26,929 nt of DNA from a virus (IMGVR_UViG_3300028025_002235:1-26929); one strand, 5' to 3'. Counted from the first letter of the stretch, positions 15,763 through 24,106 are shown. Notes: a model not told the origin generated them from the letters alone. Numbers and translations: made by a program.

Positions 15763-16359
15763 ATGAATACAACAAACCAATTGTTGGTGGGTATCCGGAA
15801 CATTTTGAAAATGTCCAAAAATGAAGCATTTGCAATTTACACCACGGCATCCGGAACGGATGTGAAAATTGATGGTGAAATTGTTGTTGGTGCAAAAGTT
15901 TTGGCCATTGGTGAAAATGGAATGGAAATCCCGGCACCGGATGGGGAACATGAATTGATTGGTGTTGCCAAAATTGTGGTCACCGATGGTGTCATTTCCG
16001 AAATCATGCCCATTGAAGATGAACCATCCGTGGAAATCGAAATTGAAGCAGAAGCCGAGAAAATGGCGGATGAATCAAACATTGAATTGGCGGTTGAACC
16101 ATCAACCCAATCCATTGATTACGGCCCGGAAATCGAATCCATGGCGGAACGAATCACAAAATTGGAAACAATGATTGCAGATTTGATGTCCAAATTGGGT
16201 GGCATGTCCAAAATGAACGAAAAAATGGCATCCATGTTGAGCAAAATTGAATTGTTGCCCACGGCGGAACCAACCAAAAATGAAACGTTTTCAAGTTCCA
16301 AAAAAGATGAAAAATGGGAACGTTTTGAAACATTGAAACAAGTATTAAAAAATAAATAA
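15763..16359 (+). CDS. Scaffolding-type protein
   Basis: A 198-residue protein between protease and major capsid genes. The N-terminal part (about 20-85) is beta-rich and contains DVKIDGEIVVGAKVL, then GENGMEIPAPDGEHEL; a very acidic linker follows (about 86-120; IEDEPSVEIEIEAEAEKM). A Met-rich coiled coil (about 126-165; MAERITKLETMIADLMSKLG) and a charged tail (KWERFETLKQVLKNK) end it. Acidic, coiled-coil and next to the capsid gene is the usual scaffold profile. The first 55 nt upstream hold no clear promoter or hairpin. Confidence 0.7.
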   Translation: MNTTNQLLVGIRNILKMSKNEAFAIYTTASGTDVKIDGEIVVGAKVLAIGENGMEIPAPDGEHELIGVAKIVVTDGVISEIMPIEDEPSVEIEIEAEAEKMADESNIELAVEPSTQSIDYGPEIESMAERITKLETMIADLMSKLGGMSKMNEKMASMLSKIELLPTAEPTKNETFSSSKKDEKWERFETLKQVLKNK

Positions 16360-16364
16360 AAAAA

Positions 16365-17312
16365 ATGAGTTACACATTTACAGCACCATTAACGCAGTAC
16401 ACCAACCAAAATGTATTGCCATTGATTACCAAATCATTGTTTGATGCCCGTACCATTTCGTTAATCAACAAACAAGTTGGTTTGAAAGGTCCATCAACAT
16501 TGAATTTGATGTCCGAAACCACATCATTTGCTTATGGTTTTGGTTGTGGGTTCACATCAAACGTGGGAACTAATGCAACAGATTTCACACAACGCACAAT
16601 CAACGTTGTTGATGTCAAGGTCTATGAATCATTATGCCCAAAAGCATTGCAACAATATTGGATGCAATCACAATTGCCATCCGGTTCAATGTTGACAACC
16701 ATTCCATTTGAGGAACAATACGCCACAATGAAAGTCAAGGCCATCCAAAAGGCATTAGAAACAGCCATTTGGACCGGTACCGGTTCGCTCGGTTCAATCA
16801 ACGGATTTGCAAACATTTTGTCCGGAGTTACCGATTACAATGCAACCGTTTCCGGATGGACAACATTGACATTGGCGGATTTGACCGGGGCATCCGGCGG
16901 AGCAAATGTCATCAAAATGTTGAACCGAATTGAAACCAACATCCCGGCGGACATTCGTGGGGCGGATGATGTTGTTATTTTTTGCGGAATGGACATGTTC
17001 ACCATCATCAAACAAGGTTTGGTAGCGCAAAACTATTTCAACGTTTCATATTTGAATGGTGTTGAAACATACGAATTGACATTGCCCGGTTCCAACATCC
17101 GTTTGATTGGTGTGAATGGTTTGAACACATTAAATGATTTGTATTTCGGCCGTTTGTCCAATTTCTATTTCGGAACCGATTTGTTGGGTGAGGAAGAAAA
17201 ATTTGAAATCTTCTATGCAAAAGAGGCGGATGAAGTTCGTTTCATGTGCGAATTCAAGGCCGGTGTACAGGTTGCATTTACCGACCAAGTTGGTCGTTTC
17301 ATGATTGTATAA
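16365..17312 (+). CDS. Major capsid protein
   Basis: A 315-residue protein placed after protease and scaffold and followed by its own hairpin terminator. It has features common to HK97-fold capsid proteins of this group: an N-terminal arm (LTQYTNQNVLPLITKSLF), a long central helix region (TTIPFEEQYATMKVKAIQKA, then LETAIWTGTG, about 105-143), and a C-terminal VRFMCEFKAGVQVAFTDQVG. An A-rich leader (aaataaataaaaaaa) precedes the ATG and codon choice is slightly more relaxed than in neighbours, both fitting high expression. Fold assignment is inference from context and pattern. Confidence 0.8.
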   Translation: MSYTFTAPLTQYTNQNVLPLITKSLFDARTISLINKQVGLKGPSTLNLMSETTSFAYGFGCGFTSNVGTNATDFTQRTINVVDVKVYESLCPKALQQYWMQSQLPSGSMLTTIPFEEQYATMKVKAIQKALETAIWTGTGSLGSINGFANILSGVTDYNATVSGWTTLTLADLTGASGGANVIKMLNRIETNIPADIRGADDVVIFCGMDMFTIIKQGLVAQNYFNVSYLNGVETYELTLPGSNIRLIGVNGLNTLNDLYFGRLSNFYFGTDLLGEEEKFEIFYAKEADEVRFMCEFKAGVQVAFTDQVGRFMIV

Positions 17313-17319
17313 ATTGACC

Positions 17320-17351
17320 ATGGTGGTGGGGTAAAATCCACCACCATTTTT
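17320..17351 (+). terminator. Intrinsic terminator after the major capsid gene
   Basis: A perfect 10-bp stem, ATGGTGGTGG (17320-17329) with CCACCACCAT (17338-17347), closes an 8-nt loop and is followed by T5 (17347-17351). It lies between the capsid and the next structural gene, inside what otherwise looks like one operon, so it is probably partial. Confidence 0.75.
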
Positions 17352-17374
17352 CCACCAAATAAAAAGATAAAAAA

Positions 17375-17866
17375 ATGAGTTGTTCAATAACAAGCGGATA
17401 TGCATTGGATTGCAAAGAATCCGTGGGTGGAATTAAGGCCGTGTACATTGCGGATTTCACATCCATCACATACGATACACCAACCGGTGGCGTAATTGCC
17501 AACGTTGATGCCGGTGATTTTTACGAATTTGAGTTACCACCACAAACGGGGAATTTTACCACCACGGCAAATTCATCCATTGAAAATCAATCCACGTTTT
17601 ACCAAACCGAATTGGTGATTGCATTGCCACGTTTGTCAACCACGGCCCGAAATCAATTCATGGTTTTGACAAAAGGCCGTTTTGCCATTGTGGTTTTGGA
17701 CCGATTAGGAAACAAATTTGTTTTGGGTTATGAAAACGGATGTTTTGCCACAACCGGAACGGCTGTTTCCGGAACGGCAATGGGTGATTTGAATGGACAA
17801 AATTTGACATTCACATCATTGGAAACACAACCACCATTGATTTTGACCGGTTCCATTCCAACCTAA
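17375..17866 (+). CDS. Major tail (tube)-like structural protein
   Basis: A 163-residue, beta-rich protein starting MSCSITSGYALDCKESVGGIKAVYIADF. It continues with a central QSTFYQTELVIALPRLSTTAR and RFAIVVLDRLGNKFVLGYENG, then GTAMGDLNGQNLTFTSLE near the C-terminus. I recognise this pattern from abundant structural proteins of Bacteroidota phages, most likely the tail tube. Own terminator behind it and an A-rich leader (aaaaagataaaaaa) fit high expression. It lies right after the major capsid gene; a head decoration protein is the alternative. Confidence 0.65.
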   Translation: MSCSITSGYALDCKESVGGIKAVYIADFTSITYDTPTGGVIANVDAGDFYEFELPPQTGNFTTTANSSIENQSTFYQTELVIALPRLSTTARNQFMVLTKGRFAIVVLDRLGNKFVLGYENGCFATTGTAVSGTAMGDLNGQNLTFTSLETQPPLILTGSIPT

Positions 17867-17887
17867 TTTTTCACAACATATTTCAAC

Positions 17888-17920
17888 AAAACCGGTTCCA
17901 ATTTTGGGCCGGTTTTTTTT
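17888..17920 (+). terminator. Intrinsic terminator after the tail-tube-like gene
   Basis: AAAACCGG (17888-17895) pairs with CCGGTTTT (17909-17916), with an inner CCAA/TTGG helix (17898-17901 with 17904-17907). T8 follows the stem (17913-17920). A second weak hairpin, GCACAA/TTGTGC (17926-17931 with 17941-17946), lies just downstream. Confidence 0.8.
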
Positions 17921-17956
17921 ATTTGGCACAATTTGATTTTTTGTGCATTTGTTTTC

Positions 17957-18325
17957 ATGCAATTGTTGAATTCCGGAGAAACCCAACGTTTGTTTTTCAC
18001 GGCCACGGAAAACATGGTTAGTGGGAATTATTTGTATTTGTTGATTGAACATATTTCAACCAATGAATCATTTTTTTTGTCATTCCCAAAATCTGCAAAC
18101 GTGTCAACATACACCGACCGGTGGGATGGGTTTGATGTTTCAATCCCAAACATTCCCATTGGCCAATGTCGGTATTCACTTTACGAGGGTGAAACCGGTG
18201 CAACATCGGTTGATTCGCCGGAAATTACCCGAATGATTGAATGCGGATTGTATCAAGTTTTGACAAATGAATCAACGGATTTCACAATTGAAAATCCAAT
18301 CACATATTTTGAACCAACAATATGA
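17957..18325 (+). CDS. Small structural protein before the portal, unassigned
   Basis: A 122-residue, beta-rich protein. ATG 17957 is chosen over an upstream in-frame TTG (17933) that falls in the leader hairpin. Segments such as TQRLFFTATENMVSGNYLYL, then SFPKSANVSTYTDRWDGFDV and CRYSLYEGE give an immunoglobulin-like strand pattern. It resembles short proteins found beside structural genes of Bacteroidota phages. It is coupled to the portal gene by ATGA. Role unknown; a decoration or connector protein is plausible. Confidence 0.65.
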   Translation: MQLLNSGETQRLFFTATENMVSGNYLYLLIEHISTNESFFLSFPKSANVSTYTDRWDGFDVSIPNIPIGQCRYSLYEGETGATSVDSPEITRMIECGLYQVLTNESTDFTIENPITYFEPTI

Positions 18326-20253
18326 AAAGTGAATACGCTATTGTAACATCACCGGCCAATTTGGACAAACGGACACAAATGAAATTTGAATTGGCCATGC
18401 CCGTTTTCAAGGTTGTGACCGGCAATGATTTTGTGGTGTATGGTGAGGACAACAAATTCCCAATGTATTTGTTGGAAATGTACCAACGTTCCGCCAAACA
18501 CAATGCCATCATCAATGGAAAAGTCAATTACATTTTCGGTGGTGGGTTCACATACGACACAAACAAATTGACCGATGAAATGATTGGTCAATTGGGGGAT
18601 TTTATGGAAAATCCAAATCCATTTGATTCAATGAATGATGTGTTGCGAAAAACCATCATGGACAATGAAATTTTCAATGGTTATGCATTGGAAGTTGTTT
18701 GGTCATTGGGTGGCAAAATTTCATCCATTTCACATGTTCCATTCCATGAATGCCGTGTGTCGGTGGATGGCAAAAAAATTGGCCGTTCAAAATTGTGGGA
18801 TGGCAACCGGAAACCAAAAGATTTGGAAATTTTTGACCGGTTCAATCCGGAACAAAGATTGGGAAAACAAATTTTCTATGTGGTGACCTATTCGCCAAAT
18901 TGCTATCATTACCCAATCCCGGAATATTTCGGGGCCATGGCATACATTGAAAGTGATTCCAGAATTGCCAATTTCCACGTTCAAAATTTGCGGAATGGGT
19001 TTTTGGGTGGATTCATTTTCCAATTCAACAATGGGGTTCCAACGGCGGAAAAGCAACGTGAAATTGAACGCAAAGTCAAATCAAAATTCGGTGGGGATGA
19101 TGGTGAACGCATCATGGTTGAATTCACCGATGGGGCCGAATACGGGATGAAATTGATTCCGGTTCAAGCGAATGACCTTGACAAACAATTTGACATCCTT
19201 AATGAATCCATCCAACAAGAAATTTTCACGGCGCATCGTGTGACATCCGGAATGTTATTCGGTATTAAGGAATCCGGCCAATTGGGTGGCCGTTCGGAAT
19301 TGGTTGAATCTTATGAATTGTTCAAATCGGTGTATGTAAAGGACCGAGCAAATGAACAAATCCGTTCATACAATTATTTGTTGTCATTCAATGGGTTTGG
19401 CAATGTGTTGGAAATCATCCCAACCGAACCAATCAAAGAACAATTAAGTGAACAAACGTTGTTGCAAATTGCATCCCGTGGTGAATTACGTGCCATGATG
19501 GGATTGCCGGATGACACAATTGAAGTTCCAAAAACCACCGATTCCATCCAATCATTGTCACCATTGGTTGCCAATAAAGTGTTGGAAAAATTAACCGATG
19601 CGGAAATCCGTTCATTGGTTGGATTGGGAACAACACAACAATCATTTGCATCCATGGATGATGATGATTTGTTGATTGCAGAATTTGAAAACCATGGTGA
19701 ATGTCAATCGGGTTTTGAATTATTGAAATCACGGCCAATGCGATATGGGTTTGAATTAAAAGAAAACGAATTCAAATCGGAGTATGAAGATATTGACAAA
19801 CAAATTGTCAAGAAAATTGACAAAAACCCAAACATTTCATCGGATGCCATTGCAACCGAATTGGGATTGGACATTGATTTGGTTGCCGAACGTATTTCCG
19901 CATTGATTGAAAATGGTTCCATCAAAGTAACCGGGACATTGAAAGAAATTGGGGAACCGGCAAAAGATTGGGTTAAGTCCAAGGACATGACACAAATGTT
20001 GGAAATCCGGTACAAATACGATGTGTTGCCCGAATACGGGCCAAAATTATTGGAAACATCCCGTAAATTTTGCAAATACATGATTGAAAAAGGCCGGTAT
20101 TACACACGTGAGGAAATCAACCAAATTTCCGCAAAGATGGGTTATTCGGTTTGGGAACGTAGAGGCGGATTTTACACCGACAAAAAAACCGGATTGACAC
20201 GACCATCATGCCGTCACATTTGGGTTCAAACATTAGTGAAAAAACGTAATTGA
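18322..20253 (+). CDS. Portal protein with C-terminal winged-helix and FC/CRHIW domains
   Basis: A 643-residue protein. Residues 1 to about 435 match a phage portal: NAIINGKVNYIFGGGF (61-76), wing and stem regions, DKQFDILNESIQQEIFTAHR (287-306), then SGQLGGRSELVESYELFK (318-335). The portal is the ring through which the terminase packages DNA. Added to it are an Asp-rich linker (445-460), a winged-helix-like unit (about 490-537; ISSDAIATELGLDIDLVAER) and a C-terminal domain (575-640) with SRKFC, GRYYTREEI, RRGGFY and SCRHIW. Similar FC...CRH ends occur on minor head proteins, suggesting a portal-minor head fusion. Start is ATGA-coupled. Confidence 0.85.
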   Translation: MKSEYAIVTSPANLDKRTQMKFELAMPVFKVVTGNDFVVYGEDNKFPMYLLEMYQRSAKHNAIINGKVNYIFGGGFTYDTNKLTDEMIGQLGDFMENPNPFDSMNDVLRKTIMDNEIFNGYALEVVWSLGGKISSISHVPFHECRVSVDGKKIGRSKLWDGNRKPKDLEIFDRFNPEQRLGKQIFYVVTYSPNCYHYPIPEYFGAMAYIESDSRIANFHVQNLRNGFLGGFIFQFNNGVPTAEKQREIERKVKSKFGGDDGERIMVEFTDGAEYGMKLIPVQANDLDKQFDILNESIQQEIFTAHRVTSGMLFGIKESGQLGGRSELVESYELFKSVYVKDRANEQIRSYNYLLSFNGFGNVLEIIPTEPIKEQLSEQTLLQIASRGELRAMMGLPDDTIEVPKTTDSIQSLSPLVANKVLEKLTDAEIRSLVGLGTTQQSFASMDDDDLLIAEFENHGECQSGFELLKSRPMRYGFELKENEFKSEYEDIDKQIVKKIDKNPNISSDAIATELGLDIDLVAERISALIENGSIKVTGTLKEIGEPAKDWVKSKDMTQMLEIRYKYDVLPEYGPKLLETSRKFCKYMIEKGRYYTREEINQISAKMGYSVWERRGGFYTDKKTGLTRPSCRHIWVQTLVKKRN

Positions 20254-20260
20254 TAAAAAA

Positions 20261-20827
20261 ATGGATAAGGCCCTATTTATTACGGAAACGGATTTGAAAA
20301 ATGGAACGTTCATCAATGAAAACGTTTCCATGGTCAAGTTGCGACCATTGGTGATGATGTGTCAAGAAATGCAAATCCAACCCATCATCGGTTCGGATTT
20401 GTACAATGAAATTGACCAACAAATCATTGATGGGAATTTGTCAAATGAAAACCAAACGTTGTTGTTTGAATATATCCAACCGGCATTGAAAATGTGGGTA
20501 ATGGCGGAATCACCAATGATTTTGTCATTTCGATATGTCAACAAAAATGTTGAACGTGGGCAATCAGAAAACAACACCATGGCATCAATGTCCGAGTTAC
20601 AAAAACAAATGGACTATTTCAAAAACAAGGCCCAATGGTATTCCGAACGTTTAACCCGTTTTATCATTGCAAATGTTTCCGATTATCCATTGTACAACGG
20701 CAACAATTCCATTGATGACATCATCCCATCACGTGAAAATTACAACACCGGGTTGGTGTTGGATGATTGTTGGACCAAACAAACGTTTGAACAACGTTTC
20801 CAAGGGGAAAACGGGTGCAATTGTTGA
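20261..20827 (+). CDS. Head-tail connector-like protein (DUF6712-like)
   Basis: A 188-residue helical protein directly after the portal. Its start, LFITETDLKNGTFINENVSM, continues with LVMMCQEMQIQPIIGSDLYNEI (about 28-49) and a LLFEYIQPALKMWVMAE helix (about 68-84). This is the pattern of DUF6712-type proteins, proposed adaptor or connector proteins in Bacteroidota phages. It ends in a Cys pair (NGCNC). Stop of the portal and this ATG are separated by an A-rich 7-nt gap. Confidence 0.7.
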   Translation: MDKALFITETDLKNGTFINENVSMVKLRPLVMMCQEMQIQPIIGSDLYNEIDQQIIDGNLSNENQTLLFEYIQPALKMWVMAESPMILSFRYVNKNVERGQSENNTMASMSELQKQMDYFKNKAQWYSERLTRFIIANVSDYPLYNGNNSIDDIIPSRENYNTGLVLDDCWTKQTFEQRFQGENGCNC

Positions 20828-20872
20828 TTTGTATGCATAAAAAGAACCAAGAAAAAATAAAAAAATTGTGGC

Positions 20873-21697
20873 ATGAAAAGTTGGAATTCAGTGAAAAAAG
20901 CGTTGTTGGAGTTTTCCCGGATTCATCCGTTGGTGAATTCGTTTGGAACGGGCCGAATAACGGACACAAATTCCGCAAAAATCGTGAATTTCGTTGATGC
21001 GGATGTTGACCGGATATATTATCCATTGGTTTTCGCATCACCGGACAATGCCACATTGAATTCCGGATTTTGCCAATTGAATTGTGGTTTGTTTTTCATG
21101 GACAAAGTTGAGGAATTCCAAAAATTGGCGGATGGTCCAACCACGGCGGATGGTGTTGATTTGCAACAATTACAACCGGATGAAATCATGTCGGACATGT
21201 TGCAATTGGCCACGGATTATGTTGCCAAATTTACCAATGATTACGAATTGGAATTGGTGGGTTCACCATCCGTGACATTTTTTGATGATGTATTTTCGGA
21301 CCGGGTTGCCGGTTGCCGGGTTCAATTCAATTTGGCCATCCCATTTGGTCCAAGTATTTGCGCCATTCCAAGTTTGACCGGGCCATGGGTGTTTTATTAC
21401 GGGGCAAATGAATCCGGAATTGTTGGTGATTTTTGGGATGGTTATTCCATTGCCATCCGGCCCGGAATGGAAATTGACATTGATGCATTTGAACCGGATG
21501 CCACGGAAAACATGTATTTGTGGTTTGCAATCCCATCAACCATTTCCGTGACCAATTGGCGCCGTTCATTGATTGACCGGGGTTTGATTTCAACATTGTT
21601 CAATTTAGCAGATACAACAACACACAATGGGGTTGTGTATGATGTTTATGTTTCCAATTGGCAAACAAATGCCACAACCCAAATGACTTTGTATTGA
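20873..21697 (+). CDS. Adaptor/tail-completion-like protein with C-terminal beta domain
   Basis: A 274-residue protein. ATG 20873 follows an A-rich stretch (20828-20872); a shorter overlapping frame starting upstream is rejected as a shadow. The N-terminal half (SVKKALLEFSRIHPLVNSFG, then DVDRIYYPLVFASP and LQPDEIMSDMLQLATDYVAKF) resembles a connector or tail-completion protein of Bacteroidota phages. The C-terminal half (about 160-274) is beta-rich, with GPWVFYYGANESGIVGDF and YLWFAIPSTISVTNW. That pairing suggests an adaptor fused to a surface or receptor domain. Assignment is tentative. Confidence 0.6.
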   Translation: MKSWNSVKKALLEFSRIHPLVNSFGTGRITDTNSAKIVNFVDADVDRIYYPLVFASPDNATLNSGFCQLNCGLFFMDKVEEFQKLADGPTTADGVDLQQLQPDEIMSDMLQLATDYVAKFTNDYELELVGSPSVTFFDDVFSDRVAGCRVQFNLAIPFGPSICAIPSLTGPWVFYYGANESGIVGDFWDGYSIAIRPGMEIDIDAFEPDATENMYLWFAIPSTISVTNWRRSLIDRGLISTLFNLADTTTHNGVVYDVYVSNWQTNATTQMTLY

Positions 21698-21698
21698 T

Positions 21699-23228
21699 AT
21701 GATAAATTTGACCGACAATTTTAATTTGAACAAACCGGCCCATTTAGATGGCCGTGTTGGTCCATGGGAATCAACCGGGGATGCCATCATTGGTGTTCCA
21801 TTTGACAAACGTGAAATTGGATTGACCATTGTTGTTGATAATGGTTCCGGGGCCGTTGAATATTGGTGGAAATCCGGATTGGCGGATGGGGATTTGGAAT
21901 TGAAATCATCCGGTGGTGGTGGTTCATTTAATTGTTCCGATTTGTTGACATGTACAACATTTACGGATTTGCAAACCGAAGTTGCCGGGAAATTTGACAT
22001 ACCAACGGGAACCACGGCCCAATATTTGGATGGTGTTGGAACACCAACCGATTTCCCAACGGCCGGTCAATCCGGGACATTGGTTCGGGAAATCCGAAAT
22101 GAAACCGGGGCAACATTGACAAAAGGAACGGCCGTTTATATTTCCGGCGCATCCGGAAACAAAGCCGTTGTATCAAAAGCCATTGCAACCGGTGACACAA
22201 CATCCGCACAAACGTTTGGAATCATCCAAGCGGATATACCAAACAACCAAAATGGATTTGTTGTGGTTCGGGGGGATTTGGCCGGGTTGGATACCACGGC
22301 ATTCACCGAGGGCGCACAATTGTATTTGAGTTCCACCACGGCCGGGGCATTGACCATGGTGAAACAATACGCACCAAATCATTTGGTGTATATTGGTATT
22401 GTCACACGTGTCCATGCGAACCAAGGTTCAATCGAAGTGGCAATACAGAACGGGTATGAATTGGATGAATTGCATAATGTTTCCGCACAAACACCAACCA
22501 ACCGGAATGGATTGTTTTTCAATTCAACAACCAATTTGTGGGAATCCCGTGCCATTGCCGGGGCGGATTTGCCATCCGGAATTGATGCAACCAAATTGGC
22601 CAATGGGAATGTGACCAATGCGGAGTTCCAAACATTGGATGGTGTTACATCCGCCATTCAAACACAATTGAATTCCAAGGAACCAACCATCACGGCCGGG
22701 ACAACATCACAATTTTTTCGTGGTGATAAAACATTCCAACCAATTGGGGCATCCGATGTCCCAAAGGTTGTCCGGCCATCGGTTCGTTTTTTAACACCGG
22801 TTTTGTCCGGGAATCAAACCACGGAACAAGTATTGACAACAATAAGCATTCCGGCAAATACATTGGTGGTCAATGACATCATCAAAATTGGTGTTGTTTG
22901 GTCATTTTCATCCAATGCCGGAACAAAAACACCACGTGTCCGATTGGGCAACAATACAATCATCGGCAACCAAGTTTATTCACCGGCATCCATTTCCGCA
23001 TCCGTGAATTCGGTTCAAATGGAAGTATTGGCAATTGTGACATCATCAACCAATTTGAAATTGTTTCCATCCGCAACATCATCCGGATATGGAACCGGAA
23101 CCGGTGCCGTGACAAACAACACAATCAGTTTGTCAAGTGCAATTGATTTCACAATCACTATTCAAAAAGCCACGGCCGGGGATACGGCATCATTGGAATT
23201 TGCGTACATTGAAATATTGACATCATGA
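21699..23228 (+). CDS. Tail fibre / receptor-binding protein
   Basis: A 509-residue protein rich in Thr, Ser, Gly and Asn, typical of trimeric fibres. The N-terminus (1-45) would attach to the tail. Residues 70-75 form a Ser/Gly linker (SSGGGGSF). Repeating segments follow: GTTAQYLDGVGTPTDFP, ETGATLTKGTAVYISGASGN, LVYIGIVTRVHANQGSIEVA, TTSQFFRGDKTFQPIG. These are standard phage fibre repeats. The C-terminal 150 residues are beta-rich and likely contact the receptor. The gene lies just before the lysis genes. Confidence 0.8.
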   Translation: MINLTDNFNLNKPAHLDGRVGPWESTGDAIIGVPFDKREIGLTIVVDNGSGAVEYWWKSGLADGDLELKSSGGGGSFNCSDLLTCTTFTDLQTEVAGKFDIPTGTTAQYLDGVGTPTDFPTAGQSGTLVREIRNETGATLTKGTAVYISGASGNKAVVSKAIATGDTTSAQTFGIIQADIPNNQNGFVVVRGDLAGLDTTAFTEGAQLYLSSTTAGALTMVKQYAPNHLVYIGIVTRVHANQGSIEVAIQNGYELDELHNVSAQTPTNRNGLFFNSTTNLWESRAIAGADLPSGIDATKLANGNVTNAEFQTLDGVTSAIQTQLNSKEPTITAGTTSQFFRGDKTFQPIGASDVPKVVRPSVRFLTPVLSGNQTTEQVLTTISIPANTLVVNDIIKIGVVWSFSSNAGTKTPRVRLGNNTIIGNQVYSPASISASVNSVQMEVLAIVTSSTNLKLFPSATSSGYGTGTGAVTNNTISLSSAIDFTITIQKATAGDTASLEFAYIEILTS

Positions 23229-23374
23229 TGAAAGTTTATGCAGTTACATTGGTGGATGGTTCCACCGAATACGATTTGAATTTGTCGGATGCCATGGCAT
23301 TGTATCAACCCGGATGCCGTTTGTGGGAATCCACCAATGGTGGTGGTTCATACCTTGAAATTGAACCATCATGA
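23225..23374 (+). CDS. Small hypothetical protein between fibre and holin
   Basis: A 49-residue protein that starts in an ATGA overlap with the fibre gene (tandem ATGs 23225, 23228) and stops in an ATGA overlap with the holin gene. It reads MMKVYAVTLVDGSTEYDLNL, then DAMALYQPGCRLWES, and ends in a Gly-rich stretch. The perfect fit between two coupled genes and the phage codon style support it. A role with the tail fibre or in lysis is unknown. Confidence 0.7.
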   Translation: MMKVYAVTLVDGSTEYDLNLSDAMALYQPGCRLWESTNGGGSYLEIEPS

Positions 23375-23781
23375 AATCATGGTTGATTCATTTGTGGATT
23401 GGTGTGGTGGCATTTTTATCACCATTGGTTCCATTGGCATTGTTGGTGTCCACATTGATTGGTGTTGATTTCATTTTTGGAATTTTCAGGGCATACAAAA
23501 ACGGGGATGAAATAAGTTCCCGAAAAATGGGGCATTCGATTTCAAAGATATTTTTGTACAACATGGCCGTTTTGTCGGTTTTCATGTTGGAAAAAATAAT
23601 CATTGGGACCAATTTGGAGTTCACCAAAATTTGTGTTGGTGTCATTGCCATGGTTGAATTGAAATCCATTGATGAATCATTCAAATTGTTGTATGGTTTT
23701 TCTATTTATGAATCCATCATCAAAAATTTGAAACGTGGAATAAGTGAAACAAAACCCAATAAAAATGAAAAAAGCAAATGA
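23371..23781 (+). CDS. Holin, phage holin 4-like family
   Basis: A 136-residue protein with membrane helices at about 7-29 (LWIGVVAFLSPLVPLALLVS), 30-39 and 58-76 (IFLYNMAVLSVFMLEKIII), with another possible helix near 85-95. GVDFIFGIFRAYKNG and SSRKMGHSISKIFLYN follow the toxin-secretion/phage-lysis holin pattern (D...GI..A.K...S). It ends in a basic, polar tail. It would open the inner membrane for the M15 endolysin, which lies about 20 kb away at 2900. ATGA-coupled at its start. Confidence 0.78.
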   Translation: MKSWLIHLWIGVVAFLSPLVPLALLVSTLIGVDFIFGIFRAYKNGDEISSRKMGHSISKIFLYNMAVLSVFMLEKIIIGTNLEFTKICVGVIAMVELKSIDESFKLLYGFSIYESIIKNLKRGISETKPNKNEKSK

Positions 23782-23995
23782 AATGGGTGTTTTGGAACGT
23801 TTGAACGGACCAACACCAAAGTTTTTCAAAAAAGTTCAAACCATGGGAATCATTGCCGGTTCGGTTGGTGCCATGATTTTGGCATTTCCCGTGGCATTGC
23901 CCGTGGCCGTGGTGAATGTTGCCGGTTATTTGATTGCATGTGGCGGAATAATGGCCGGAACATCACAATTTGCGGTTGATGATTCAAAAAAATGA
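23765..23995 (+). CDS. Small membrane protein, holin-associated
   Basis: A 76-residue protein from ATG 23765; a GTG at 23744 in frame is less likely. Its PTPKFFKKVQTMGIIAGSVG start and hydrophobic AMILAFPVALPVAVVNVAGYLIACGG region give one or two membrane helices and a short polar tail. I recognise this type from many Bacteroidota phages, where it sits by lysis genes. A second holin, antiholin or lysis regulator is likely but unproven. It is the last gene before the tandem terminators. Confidence 0.75.
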   Translation: MKKANEMGVLERLNGPTPKFFKKVQTMGIIAGSVGAMILAFPVALPVAVVNVAGYLIACGGIMAGTSQFAVDDSKK

Positions 23996-24005
23996 ACTAT
24001 ATTTG
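23976..24005 (+). promoter_or_regulatory. Promoter candidate just ahead of the tandem terminators
   Basis: TTG (23976-23978), a 19-nt spacer and TATATTTG (23998-24005) match the Bacteroidota consensus. The -7 box falls right after the stop codon of the membrane-protein gene. A transcript would start near 24012 and meet the terminator ending at 24069, giving about 57 nt, so it may make a short RNA. Confidence 0.45.
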
Positions 24006-24039
24006 AAACGATGAATTCCATTCATTGTTTTTGATTGAT

Positions 24040-24069
24040 GGCCGTGGTTTTGCCATGGCCGTTTTTTTT
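24040..24069 (+). terminator. Intrinsic terminator 1 of the tandem pair
   Basis: GGCCGTGG (24040-24047) pairs with CCATGGCC (24053-24060), 8 bp with one G-U, over a 5-nt loop, then G and T8 (24062-24069). It would end the structural and lysis operon. Confidence 0.85.
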
Positions 24070-24084
24070 GTTTTGATAGTGTTT
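24067..24084. repeat. Direct repeat copy 1 (GATAGTGTTT)
   Basis: The segment TTTGTTTTGATAGTGTTT recurs, with one extra T, at 24153-24171. The copies are about 86 nt apart in non-coding DNA and could be binding sites for a regulator. Confidence 0.5.
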
Positions 24085-24106
24085 TTCATGTAGTTTTTTT
24101 TTGGAG

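Noticed and set aside
17926-17946. Hairpin GCACAA/TTGTGC as a third late terminator
   Set aside because: The stem is short and AT-rich and no T-run follows; it may only shape the leader of the 17957 gene.
20815-20997. Small frame overlapping the start of the 20873 gene
   Set aside because: It covers the A-rich leader and then shadows the larger gene; the larger frame has conserved-looking segments from its first residues.
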